DNA from: Pseudobdellovibrionaceae bacterium
GTDB lineage: Bacteria; Bdellovibrionota; FAC87; UBA2466; JACKAF01
Length of the DNA: 64,000 bases
Assembly: GCA_020635235.1 (NCBI GenBank)
Contig: JACKAF010000002.1
Coordinates: forward strand, 558,001 to 622,000
Direction: 5' to 3'
Every line of letters starts with the position of its first letter. The first letter of the stretch is position 1. The notes under the pieces were generated by a model. That model had not been told where the DNA came from. It was given only the letters and a program-made list of their open reading frames with translations, and searched no databases. Shown here piece by piece: positions 7,362 to 16,570 of the stretch. A program made the position numbers and the translations under genes.

Positions 7362-10013
7362 ATGGCTGATCTGATTCCAAGTCTACCACCTCAGTATGAT
7401 CCTAAAGAGGCCGAGCCTCGTCTGTACAAAACGTGGCTGCAGATCGCTGCGTTCACTCCCGATGACGATGACAAAAAGAAACCGTTTTCCTTGATCATGC
7501 CGCCTCCCAATGTCACCGGGGTGCTGCACATGGGACACGCCTTGATGGCGACCTTGGAGGACATCATTGTCCGGCGCAAGCGCATGCAGGGTTTTAATGC
7601 GCTCTGGCTTCCCGGAACGGATCACGCAGGGATTGCTACCCAGATGGTTGTTGAGCGCCAACTTCTGGAAACCGAAAAAAAGACGAAGCACGATTTAGGG
7701 CGTGATGAGTTTTTGAAAAGAGTTTGGGAGTGGAAAGAGCAATCCCAAGGGACGATTCTCGGCCAGTTGCGTAAGATTGGCGCTAGCAGTGATTGGACCC
7801 GACTGGCGTTCACGCTGGACGAGGGACCTGTAGAGGCGGTGCGCGAGTGTTTTTACCGCCTATACAAGGACGGACTCATTTACCGCTCCACTGCGATGAT
7901 CCAGTGGTGCCCGCGTTGCCGAACCGCACTCTCGGATCTTGAAGTAAAAGGAGAGCCTAAAGCGGGCTCCCTGTGGCACATTCGCTATGTTCTTGAAAAC
8001 GATCCTAGCCAGGCACTGATCGTCGCCACAACTCGGCCTGAAACTTTGCTGGGCGATACTGCGGTGGCGGTCCACCCGGACGATGAACGCTATACGGCTT
8101 TCCATGGGAAAAAGGTCCGCCTTCCGTTGATCGATCGAGTTATCCCGGTCATTACGGATGAATATGTGGACCGTGAGTTTGGGACGGGCGCACTGAAAAT
8201 TACACCTGCTCACGATCCGAATGACTATGAAATTGGGCTTAAGCACAAGCTTGCTTCCATCAACGTCATGGATGAGCTTGCGCAGATCAACGAATCTGGT
8301 GGCCCTTACAAGGGACTTAGCCGCGAGAAGGCGCGCGAAAAGATCGTGGCGGATCTTGAAGCCAAGGGTCTTTTGGAGAGTACCGAGAAGCACACGCACA
8401 ACGTTGGGCACTGTGATCGCTGCAAAACGATGGTTGAACCGCGGGTTTCTCAGCAATGGTTTGTTAACGCGGCCGAACTCGCCAAAGACGCTATTCGGGT
8501 TGTTGAAAGCAAAGAGATTCGGATTCTTCCGGAAGAGTGGGAGAAGGTCTACTTCGAGTGGATGCGCAACATTCGGCCCTGGTGCATTAGCCGCCAGCTG
8601 TGGTGGGGCCACCGTATTCCTGTTTGGTATTGCAATCAGTGCAATGAAACCATCGTCGAGCGCGACGAACCGAAATCGTGTCCCAAGTGCCAGTCGGCGG
8701 ATTTGCGTCAGGACGATGACGTCCTGGACACCTGGTTCAGCTCAGGCCTTTGGCCCATTTCCACCTTGGGCTGGCCGCAGGAAACCGCCGATCTGAAGCG
8801 CTTTTACCCCACCGACGTGATGGAAACCGGTTTTGATATTCTCTTTTTCTGGGTGGCGCGCATGGTGATGCTATGCATGCGCATGACGGGGAAAATTCCT
8901 TTCAAAACAGTTTATCTCCACCCGATGGTACGGGACGAGTACGGGCAGAAAATGTCCAAAACCAAAGGGAATGTGAAAGATCCGTTGGAAATCATCGATA
9001 CCATGGGGGCGGATTCGCTGCGCATGTATTTTGCGCTGAATACGTTTCATGGACGGGACGTGCGAGTACACGACGGCTCACTCGAGGGCAGTCGAAATTT
9101 CGTCAATAAGCTGTGGAACGCGTCGCGCTTTGTACTTGGGCATTTTCCCCATGTAGCGGGCGAAAACATCGATCGGACGAACCCAATCAACTGTTGGCTA
9201 CTGCACCAGTTGACGCTTACGAAGCGGGAAGTGAATAAGGCCCTGGAGGAGTATCGGTTCTACGAAGCCGCTGGAAAGCTCTACCACTTTACCTGGGATA
9301 CCTATTGCAGTCGCTTTCTTGAGATGATCAAAACTCCGGAGGAACTCGAAACTCGCAAGCGCGAGATTGAGTCGACAGCTGTCGAGGTACTAGAGGATAT
9401 TTTGGCGCTCCTCCACCCGATTATGCCTTTTGTGACTGAAGAGATTTGGCGGCATTTTCCGTTGGAACGCAACACGCAGTTGCTCGCGCTCAGTAGCTAC
9501 CCAATGGAGAATTCGGGGGAATACCCGGAGCAGCACGCGCAGGTAGAACGGGTGCTTGAGATCATTGAGGCCATCCGCACTCAGCGTGGCGTATCGGGGA
9601 TCAGCCCGTCTGCAAAAGTGCACGCGATTCTTTATTCACCGAGTGCCCCGGCGCTTGAACCCTTGCAGCGCTTCAATGGGCTTATAGAGAAGATGGCGGG
9701 GGTCGAGGGACTCCAGTTTGAAACCCGCGCGGAACCCGACAAAAAATTGCATGTTCTTCGGCCTGTAGCGGAAGGGGTAGGGGTCTATCTCCTCAAGGCC
9801 GATTTGGGTGACGTGGACGCAGAATTCAAGAAAATGCGCGAGCAGGTAAAAGAACTGCGCGAAGCCATTGTGCGAGCGGAATCTAAACTCAACAACTCGA
9901 GCTTTGTAGATAAGGCCCCTGCTGAAGTCATCGATGGGGTCAAAAAACAGCGTGACGAGCTAAAAGAAAAAGCGGACGCCATAGAAAAGTATTTACGGGA
10001 GAATCAAGCGTGA
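7362..10013 (+). CDS. valS: Valyl-tRNA synthetase
   Basis: An 883-residue class I aminoacyl-tRNA synthetase that charges tRNA-Val. Visible motifs: PPPNVTGVLHMGHAL (HIGH motif, here HMGH) near residue 47, the editing-domain segment TTRPETLLGDTAVAVHPDD, the zinc-knuckle-like CNQCNE...CPKC region, and GQKMSKTKGN, the KMSKS loop with T at the last position. The C-terminal 70 residues form a basic coiled coil typical of ValRS tRNA-binding arms. Length is normal. The start at 7362 is preceded by GAAAGA. The following glycosyltransferase overlaps the stop by three bases. Confidence 0.97.
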   Translation: MADLIPSLPPQYDPKEAEPRLYKTWLQIAAFTPDDDDKKKPFSLIMPPPNVTGVLHMGHALMATLEDIIVRRKRMQGFNALWLPGTDHAGIATQMVVERQLLETEKKTKHDLGRDEFLKRVWEWKEQSQGTILGQLRKIGASSDWTRLAFTLDEGPVEAVRECFYRLYKDGLIYRSTAMIQWCPRCRTALSDLEVKGEPKAGSLWHIRYVLENDPSQALIVATTRPETLLGDTAVAVHPDDERYTAFHGKKVRLPLIDRVIPVITDEYVDREFGTGALKITPAHDPNDYEIGLKHKLASINVMDELAQINESGGPYKGLSREKAREKIVADLEAKGLLESTEKHTHNVGHCDRCKTMVEPRVSQQWFVNAAELAKDAIRVVESKEIRILPEEWEKVYFEWMRNIRPWCISRQLWWGHRIPVWYCNQCNETIVERDEPKSCPKCQSADLRQDDDVLDTWFSSGLWPISTLGWPQETADLKRFYPTDVMETGFDILFFWVARMVMLCMRMTGKIPFKTVYLHPMVRDEYGQKMSKTKGNVKDPLEIIDTMGADSLRMYFALNTFHGRDVRVHDGSLEGSRNFVNKLWNASRFVLGHFPHVAGENIDRTNPINCWLLHQLTLTKREVNKALEEYRFYEAAGKLYHFTWDTYCSRFLEMIKTPEELETRKREIESTAVEVLEDILALLHPIMPFVTEEIWRHFPLERNTQLLALSSYPMENSGEYPEQHAQVERVLEIIEAIRTQRGVSGISPSAKVHAILYSPSAPALEPLQRFNGLIEKMAGVEGLQFETRAEPDKKLHVLRPVAEGVGVYLLKADLGDVDAEFKKMREQVKELREAIVRAESKLNNSSFVDKAPAEVIDGVKKQRDELKEKADAIEKYLRENQA

Positions 10014-10663
10014 TTGTTTCCGTCGTCATCCCAACATTTAACGAAGTTGAAAATATTGAAGGGTGCGTAAAATCCTTGCGCGCGGAATTTCGCGGAGAGC
10101 TCCTTGTTGTCGATGGTGGGAGTACCGACGGCACAGCCGATCGCGCGATGCAACTGGGCGCTCGCCTTTATTCGGGGAAAAAGGGGCTCGCCGCCCAATG
10201 CAATGAGGGAGCGGAAGAGGCGATGGGAGAAGTTCTTTTTTTTCTCAGCGCCGACTCGCGTGTACGCCCAGGGTGGCTGCGAGCGATTAATGAAGCCATG
10301 GAATCGCCCAACGTAGTGGGGGGTGGCTTTCGTCTGCAATTGGACGATCCGCATTGGAATTATCGTTTGGTTGAGTTCGGCGGAAATTTCCGGTCGCGCT
10401 ATCTTGGGGTGGCGCTATCGGACCAGGGACTTTTCGTCCGTCGTCGCATCTTTGAACGTCTTGGTGGTTTTTCGGAAAGTTCTCTCATCCCACATGCATT
10501 ATTCTGTCGTCGCCTCAAGGAGGCGGGGGAATTCGTCCTGCTCAATCACGGCATCTTGAGTTCGGCGCGCAAGTGGAAAAATGAGGGAGTGTGGTCCACG
10601 GTAGCGGATCACGCACTGACGTACTTGAGCTACCGTTATCGGGAACTGCCGCCGCACGCTTAA
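10010..10663 (+). CDS. Family 2 glycosyltransferase
   Basis: The 217-residue protein has the GT-A fold signature VSVVIPTFNEVENI at its N-terminus, LLVVDGGSTDGTAD (nucleotide-sugar binding), and LSADSRVRPGW where a DXD motif is usual. The order and length resemble the family annotated as TIGR04283 (rSAM/selenodomain-associated transferase 2), though the substrate is unknown. Start is GTG at 10010, overlapping the valS stop as GTGA, which implies translational coupling. It is followed after six bases by the LolCE-type permease, so it may belong with envelope genes. The DXD-equivalent is S-A-D-S, so catalytic competence is uncertain. Confidence 0.85.
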   Translation: MIVSVVIPTFNEVENIEGCVKSLRAEFRGELLVVDGGSTDGTADRAMQLGARLYSGKKGLAAQCNEGAEEAMGEVLFFLSADSRVRPGWLRAINEAMESPNVVGGGFRLQLDDPHWNYRLVEFGGNFRSRYLGVALSDQGLFVRRRIFERLGGFSESSLIPHALFCRRLKEAGEFVLLNHGILSSARKWKNEGVWSTVADHALTYLSYRYRELPPHA

Positions 10664-10669
10664 GGCAAC

Positions 10670-11863
10670 ATGCGAATCATTCTTTTCTTGCTGAGAAGGG
10701 CGCTCCTACCTGAAAGGGGTAATCTCACTACTTTTGCACTTTGGATTTCGGTCCTGGGCGTGGCCTTGGGGATTGCGCAATTGATGCTTGTCCTTTCTGT
10801 GATGAGTGGCTTTCAAGGCATGCTTCAAAAAAACTACACGCGCATCTCCTCCGAACTCGTGGTGATCCCCGCGATTGATGAACGCCGGGATCCAAGGGTT
10901 ACAGAAAAACTATTGGAACTGCCTCAAGTAAAGGCGACCTCTCCGTTTTATTTTGGACAGGGAATGGTGCTTAAGGGCGGAGTAGGGGGCGTGACTCTCG
11001 AAGGGATAGACTTCCCGTCGTCGAAGCTCGTGGTGCCTTGGGAGGAGATTTGGGTCGGCCAGCCGCTTCTGGAAAAACAAGAAACCATGCGGAACTGGAT
11101 CTGGATTGGATCTCAGCTTGCAAAGAAACTCAATATTAAGCTCGGCGACAAAGTGCGTGTGCTCATAGCCGAGGGGAGTCGCAAGCGCATCATTCCCTTT
11201 AATGTTACGGCGATTACCAAGTTTGGAATCTACGATCACGATTTGCGCTATGCCCGGATTGATCTCAGTGTGCTCCTGCAGCTTTTTTCACGAGAAGGCT
11301 TCGAGCCGATGCACAAGTTGGCGCTCAACCCTGGCTTTGATCTGATGCAAACAATGGAAGTCGTAGAACATAAGATGGGGGACGACTTCGTTGTAAAGAG
11401 CTGGCGGGACATTAACCAGAATATCTTTCTTGCGGTCCAGCACCAAAAGCTTGTTCTTTTTATCGTGCTGGAAATCATCGTAGCGCTCGCCGCAATTAAC
11501 GTCGTCAATTTACTTCTTATTAGTACCCAAAACCGGCGGCGTGACGTGGCCATTTTGCGCGCGATGGGGATGCGGTTTTCCCAAGTGGTGTTTTTCTTTG
11601 TCGCCAAGGGCAGCGCCATCGGCATGTTGGGAGTGGGCGTCGGGGTAGCCATTGGCTTAGGGCTTTGTAAAGTAGTCGAGTACTTCCAACCGGAGATCCT
11701 CAGCGAGGCCATTTATAACGTCACCCACCTGCCTCTTAAGGTCGAACCCTCGGAAGTGGCCTTGGTCGGTGCCGTAGCTTTTGTCTTGTGTGTACTTTTC
11801 AGCGTGTTGCCAGCCCTTAAAGCGGCCTGGCAGCGACCTGTTCAATCCTTGAGGTACGAGTAA
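10670..11863 (+). CDS. LolC/LolE-type lipoprotein-releasing permease
   Basis: A 397-residue FtsX-family inner-membrane protein with an N-terminal helix (ALWISVLGVALGIAQLMLVL), the conserved SVMSGFQ, a roughly 200-residue periplasmic domain, and three C-terminal helices from about residue 260 with RRDVAILRAMGM, the coupling-helix region. It extracts lipoproteins from the inner membrane for transfer to LolA. Only one such permease gene is seen, so a homodimer (LolF-like) is possible. The stop TAA overlaps the ATG of lolD (TAATG), fixing the pair as one transporter. Preceded by an AAGG element. Confidence 0.93.
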   Translation: MRIILFLLRRALLPERGNLTTFALWISVLGVALGIAQLMLVLSVMSGFQGMLQKNYTRISSELVVIPAIDERRDPRVTEKLLELPQVKATSPFYFGQGMVLKGGVGGVTLEGIDFPSSKLVVPWEEIWVGQPLLEKQETMRNWIWIGSQLAKKLNIKLGDKVRVLIAEGSRKRIIPFNVTAITKFGIYDHDLRYARIDLSVLLQLFSREGFEPMHKLALNPGFDLMQTMEVVEHKMGDDFVVKSWRDINQNIFLAVQHQKLVLFIVLEIIVALAAINVVNLLLISTQNRRRDVAILRAMGMRFSQVVFFFVAKGSAIGMLGVGVGVAIGLGLCKVVEYFQPEILSEAIYNVTHLPLKVEPSEVALVGAVAFVLCVLFSVLPALKAAWQRPVQSLRYE

Positions 11864-12549
11864 TGAGCATTCTGTTGTCCGCGACGGGCCTTAAGAAAAC
11901 TTTTTATCCAGACGTGGGCGTGCCCCCGATCGACGTGTTGGATGGGCTCGACTTTGACCTCCACGAAAGAGAACGGGTGGCAGTGGTCGGCAAGAGCGGT
12001 GCCGGCAAAAGTACGTTTTTGCACATCATGGGAACGCTTGAGGCGCCCACCATGGGCCGGGTGCTCTTTGAGGGCAAAGACGTATTCAAGCTCGACGACA
12101 ACCGTCTGTCCGCATTTAGAAACCAGAAACTCGGTTTTGTGTTTCAGTTCCACTACCTGATGTTGGAATTCAATGCGCTTGAAAACGTGATGATGCCGGC
12201 CCTCTTGCATGGGGAGTCGACTAGCAAAGCCAAACGGCGCGCGCGGGATCTACTCTTCCGGGTCGGGCTGAGTGAGCGGATGTACCACAAGCCGGGCCAG
12301 CTATCGGGCGGGGAGCAGCAACGCGTGGCCGTGGCGAGGGCCCTTATGATGCAGCCGAAGCTACTTCTGACTGATGAAATGACCGGCAACCTCGATCCGG
12401 CGACGGGGGACAAGGTGATGAACTTGGTTTTATCCCTCCAAGAAGAATTCGGAATGGCCATGGTTTCAGTGACACATGACGAAGGCCTTGCTAATACCTT
12501 CCCTAGGGTCCTTCATCTGGTTTCCGGGCGTCTATCTACCGTGCCTTAG
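11863..12549 (+). CDS. lolD: LolD, ATPase of the lipoprotein-releasing ABC transporter
   Basis: The 228-residue ABC ATPase has Walker A GKSGAGKST, a Q-loop (FVFQFHYL), the signature LSGGEQQRVAVARAL, Walker B LLLTDEMTGNLD and the switch histidine in SVTHD. LolD proteins normally read DEPTGNLD; here the position is DEMTGNLD, a Pro to Met change. It energises lipoprotein release by the permease encoded just upstream, with which its start overlaps. The many predicted lipoproteins in this window are its natural clients. Confidence 0.95.
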   Translation: MSILLSATGLKKTFYPDVGVPPIDVLDGLDFDLHERERVAVVGKSGAGKSTFLHIMGTLEAPTMGRVLFEGKDVFKLDDNRLSAFRNQKLGFVFQFHYLMLEFNALENVMMPALLHGESTSKAKRRARDLLFRVGLSERMYHKPGQLSGGEQQRVAVARALMMQPKLLLTDEMTGNLDPATGDKVMNLVLSLQEEFGMAMVSVTHDEGLANTFPRVLHLVSGRLSTVP

Positions 12550-12681
12550 GAAGCGATTCGTCGTTTGACCGGAGCGGCAGGATGTGGGTACAATCCTCGA
12601 CTTTCTAAGTTCAATATATACGGGGACTTAGGATGAGCAGAGGATAGAGGTTCCCGAACGTAGTGAGGTTTTTTACGCCCG

Positions 12682-15010
12682 ATGCCACAAGTTAGGCTTT
12701 TTCCACCTTTGTGGGGCACCTTGCTCTCACTTTTTGCTTCGTCGCTTCTATTTGCGGCGAGCCCCGTCGTGAAGCGTATCGACATCGAGGGAAACAAGAA
12801 GATTGAGACGGCGGCCATCCGCACCAAGATCCTGACCAGTGTCGGCGACCGCTTGGATTCCCAAGTCGTCAGTAACGACATCCGTGCGGTATTCTCTCTC
12901 GGCTATTTTGACGATGTAGAAGCCTTTGAGGATGAGGCAGCCGGGGGAGTGCGGCTTATCTTCAAGGTGTCCGAGAAGCCCACCATTGCCGACATTCGTT
13001 TTGAGGGTGCCAGCGAGCTAAATGAGGAGGAGCTGGAAGAGGAGGCCCAACTCAAGGCTTTCGAAGTACTCGACATCCACAAATTGAATCTCGCCGTGGA
13101 CCGATTGAGCGAAAAGTACGAGGAAAAGGGCTACTACCTCGCCGACATCCGCTATGACGTCGAGCCCGTGAAGGACGGGGAAAATGAAGTCGATGTGGTG
13201 TTTCACATTGATGAAAATGAGAAGATTAAAGTCCGCTCCATTACGATCACGGGAAATAACCTGGTCTCCGACGGCGAGTTGAAAAAAGTGATGCAAACCC
13301 AAGAGGGGGGCTTTTTTAGCTGGCTAACGGGAAGCGGCACCTACCGGGAAGCTGTTTTTGAGCGCGATATTGCGACCCTTCAATTTTATTACGGAACCTT
13401 GGGGTACGTGCGGGCACGTATTGGCGCTCCGGAAGTTACCGTCACGCCGGACAAGAAATTTATCTACATCAACTTCCATGTGACCGAGGGAGAGAAATAC
13501 AACGTTGGGGATGTGGATTTCTCCGGGGATCTGCTGTTTTCACGTGACGAGCTGCACGAGGATCTGGAGCTCAAGAAAGGCGAAGTTTTCAATACGGACG
13601 TCTTGAGGCGGGAAACCCTCCGCTACACCGAAAAGTATGGGGATCTGGGATACGCCTTTGCCAACGTTGTGCCTCAACCTGAGATCCACGACGACACAAA
13701 AACGGTCGATGTTACCTTTGAGATCGATAAAGGCCGCCGCGTTTATGTGGGCGAGATCACGGTCGTTGGCAACACCAAGACCAAAGACAAGGTCGTTCGC
13801 CGAGAACTACAATTGCGGGAGGGAGAGCTTTTTAGTGGTTCCAAACTCCGCCGCAGCCGTGAAAATGTGACCCGCCTCGGCTTCTTTGACAACGTCGAGT
13901 TTAACCGCGTGTCGCGCAAGAATAACCCGAATGTCGTCGATATTGAGATCAAAGTTACCGAACGCTCCACAGGGCAACTGGTTATTGGCGCCGGTTACGC
14001 CTCCGGAGATATTGGCTTCACCGCTCAGGCGCAGCTTTCACAGCAGAACTTCCTCGGTAATGGGCAGGTGGCAAGTCTTTCGGCGCAAATCATGACGGGC
14101 CGAAAGTTTTACGAATTCAATTTGGGTTTTGATGAGCCCTATGTGGGAAGTAGCCGTTGGAGTCTCGGGGGCCGTCTCTACCACGTCCGCCGTATTGTGA
14201 CTGCCCTGGAAGGGGTACCCACGTTCCAGGAAATGAAAACGGGCTTCTCGATCAACCTGGGTCACCCGGTGTTCGAGTACACAAACCTGTCGATGACCTA
14301 CAAGTTTGAAAAATCCACCGTGGATGAGAGCACCATCATTGATAAGAGCATCATTCACCCCAATCAGGTAAACGGCTACGCGAGTACCTTGATGGCCAAG
14401 GTCGTCTCCGACAAGCGGGATGACCGCTTTGACCCTCGTAAGGGCTGGTACGGGGAGCTCTCCGCCGAGCTTGCAGGTCTTGGCGGTGACAGGCGCTATT
14501 TCCGAACCCGCGGTGCCTTTAAGTTCTTCCACCCGATTATTTGGGACTTCATTTTCCGTTTCCACCTGACTGGCGCCAATATCGCCCCGTGGGGTGGTAC
14601 GGCGGTGCCCATCAACGAACTGTTCATCCAGGGCGGTCTCTTCAGCCTACGTGGCTATGACTTCTTGTCGATTGGCCCCAAGCGGACTATCAGCGGTAAC
14701 CCGGCCGATCTCTCAGCGGAAGCCTTTGCGGCGAACCTCGCAGGGCGGCAGTTTGTCATCGGCGGTCACAACGAGGTGCTCATCCAGGCCGAGATCGAGT
14801 TCCCGCTTTCAGGACGCGGATAAGGCGTAGTCTTTGACGGGTAATGCCTTTGATGGCTTCTTCAACAACCAGTCTCCGGCTCTGCTAACCGACGTAGGTT
14901 ATGGAATTCGTTGGTTTACTCCGATCGGCCCCTTGCGTTTTGAGTTCGGTTATCCTATGGTTGGCGGAGGATCTCCGAAGTTCTACTTCACGATTGGACC
15001 CCCGTTCTAG
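12682..15010 (+). CDS. bamA: BamA, outer-membrane protein assembly factor, frameshifted near the C-terminus
   Basis: A signal peptide (about residues 1-26) precedes five POTRA-like repeats (first VVKRIDIEGNKKIETAAIRT) and an Omp85 beta-barrel. The open frame ends at 14823 in QAEIEFPLSG, but the missing end is present directly after: NAFDGFFNNQSPALLTDVGYG, the conserved GPLRFEFGYP strand and a terminal FYFTIGPPF (C-terminal Phe) closing at TAG 15008-15010. Two or so small indels at 14815-14850 account for the break. BamA is essential in Gram-negatives, so a sequence error is likely. It inserts barrel proteins into the outer membrane; skp follows, and the Lol genes precede, forming an envelope-assembly cluster. 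Confidence 0.94.
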
Positions 15011-15062
15011 GCTAAAGGGGGCGGCTGGGGATCGTCTAAAGAGGCTCTTAAAGAGGAAAAAT

Positions 15063-15584
15063 ATGAAACAGTCTTTCCGAAGTTTGGCTTTGTTGTTGGC
15101 GCTGGCGCTCGTTGGAACCGGCTCGTCCGCGTGGGCAGTGGTGAGCGTGGGTTATGTGGACATGCAGGCAGCGCTGACATCGGTTTCCGCAGGGAAGAAA
15201 GCCAAGGAGCGTCTGGAGCAGGAAATCGCCAAGAAGAAGGTCTCTTTGGAAAAAGAACAAGAGGGGCTGCAGAAAGAGGCGCAGGAGTTTGAGAAAAAGG
15301 CCGCTCTGCTAAACGAATCGGCGCGCGCCCAGAAGCAGCAGGAGCTGCAAAAGAAGTTCTTGGAGCTTCAAAAGAAGATGCACGAGAGCCAGGTGGAACT
15401 TCAGAAGCGTGAACGTGAGCTCACCAAGCCCATCATCGATTCTTTGCGTTCCATTGTTGAGGCGCTTGGTAAGGAAAAGAAATTTGATCTGATTCTTGAG
15501 AAGAACGAAGGCGCTGTCCTGTACGCTCAAAGCGGGACGGACCTCACTCAGGAAGTCATCGCTCGCTTTAACAAGAAGAAGTAA
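15063..15584 (+). CDS. Skp/OmpH periplasmic chaperone
   Basis: The 173-residue product starts at ATG 15063, supported by AGAGGA seven bases upstream; longer frames to 14901 run through bamA and are wrong. It has a signal peptide cleaved about AWA, then VSVGYVDMQAALTS, the OmpH start motif, followed by a long Lys/Glu/Gln-rich helix pair that forms the tentacles of the trimeric chaperone, and a closing KKFDLILEKNEGAVLYA strand. It holds unfolded outer-membrane proteins for BamA, whose gene is immediately upstream; this bamA-skp order is common. Confidence 0.93.
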   Translation: MKQSFRSLALLLALALVGTGSSAWAVVSVGYVDMQAALTSVSAGKKAKERLEQEIAKKKVSLEKEQEGLQKEAQEFEKKAALLNESARAQKQQELQKKFLELQKKMHESQVELQKRERELTKPIIDSLRSIVEALGKEKKFDLILEKNEGAVLYAQSGTDLTQEVIARFNKKK

Positions 15585-15596
15585 GCGCGCTTACAA

Positions 15597-15833
15597 TTAC
15601 AGAATCAACATACTTAAGATTAGTACGAAAACGACCGCCAAAAGACGGATGACCCAAGGGGTCCGCAAGTCGACGCTGGCGAGTCGCTGCATCAGGCTAA
15701 GCTTTTCGTCTTTGCGACGTAGCTTAGGCAGCTTTTTCTCTTTGCTCTTCTGAGCCGCCGTAAAATCGATTACGTTGCTTTCTTTGCTGGCCTTGATGTT
15801 GACCTTGAACTTGTTCTTGTCACGACTGAACAT
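15597..15833 (-). CDS. Small basic protein with a C-terminal membrane helix
   Basis: A 78-residue protein. ATG at 15833 is chosen because GGAGG lies eight bases upstream; the longer frame to 15854 lacks a site. Residues 1-55 are Lys-rich and hydrophilic; residues 57-78 (TPWVIRLLAVVFVLILSMLIL) form a single transmembrane helix at the very C-terminus, a tail-anchor-like topology. No family recognised. It is convergent with skp, 12 bases apart. Confidence 0.65.
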   Translation of the reverse strand: MFSRDKNKFKVNIKASKESNVIDFTAAQKSKEKKLPKLRRKDEKLSLMQRLASVDLRTPWVIRLLAVVFVLILSMLIL

Positions 15834-15880
15834 CGCCCTAACCTCCGTGCGCAATCCGAAGAAGTTTTAACCAGTCCGGC

Positions 15881-16549
15881 TTAGTAAGCCTGGAAGTAGT
15901 AGGCCTGTTGTCCGCCGATAACCATCGCGACACAACCCATGAATCTACGGGAGTACAAATCCACATACCCGCCGTAGCTCTGGCAATTCTGACCGAGCAG
16001 GTAAACCTGAACGGGCGCTTGGACGGTCTGGTTGTAGTACTGGACGTTGGCGTAACCGCTCATTGTCATGCTCTGAATCACGAAGTACTGGTTGCCGGAC
16101 GGGTAACCGCTTCCGTAGACCTGACCCTGCTGGCCGGAGGACGACGCACAAACTGGTTGCTGGTACGGGCTCGTCGAATTTCCGAGTAGCGCGTTGACGT
16201 TCACGTTGAGGGTGACGCTACCAAGAAGTGAGCCAGGATTTTGTCCATAACCGAGGTAAAGCACCATCGAGGGCACCGTGCTGCCGCTGCTGTAAGAATT
16301 GAGCGGTTGCAGGTTCGCCGTGAAGGGCTGGTTACCGTATTGTGAATTGCCGATAGGTGTTCCACCGACACCACCGCAAGAACCACCGATGAAACCGCCA
16401 CCACCCGTGTTGGTATTGGTGTTGGTCGTGGGCGGAATCGCGGGCGGAAGAATCTGACTCTTGTTTCCGCAGGCGCTCAAGAGCACCACAAAGGCTGCAA
16501 ACACACTGAATCCGAGGATTCGTGACTTATTAGAATTTAGCTTAGACAT
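15881..16549 (-). CDS. Predicted lipoprotein, Gly/Asn/Tyr-rich
   Basis: The 222-residue product has a lipobox, VVLLSACGN, with Cys at about residue 27, and then a low-complexity linker rich in Asn, Thr and Gly (NTNTNTGGGGFIGG), followed by a Ser/Tyr/Gln-rich body with LNVNVNALLGN and a C-terminal region MGCVAMVIGGQQAYYFQAY. The residue after the acylated Cys is Gly, not Asp, so outer-membrane sorting is expected under the E. coli rule. No homologous family recognised. It sits 21 bases downstream of another lipoprotein gene in the same direction, probably one transcript. Confidence 0.8.
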   Translation of the reverse strand: MSKLNSNKSRILGFSVFAAFVVLLSACGNKSQILPPAIPPTTNTNTNTGGGGFIGGSCGGVGGTPIGNSQYGNQPFTANLQPLNSYSSGSTVPSMVLYLGYGQNPGSLLGSVTLNVNVNALLGNSTSPYQQPVCASSSGQQGQVYGSGYPSGNQYFVIQSMTMSGYANVQYYNQTVQAPVQVYLLGQNCQSYGGYVDLYSRRFMGCVAMVIGGQQAYYFQAY

Positions 16550-16570
16550 TGACTTACGTCCTCCACGTTC

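Noticed and set aside
7860..8612. 250-codon minus-strand frame within valS
   Set aside because: valS is unambiguous and continuous in this stretch; the opposite frame is chance.
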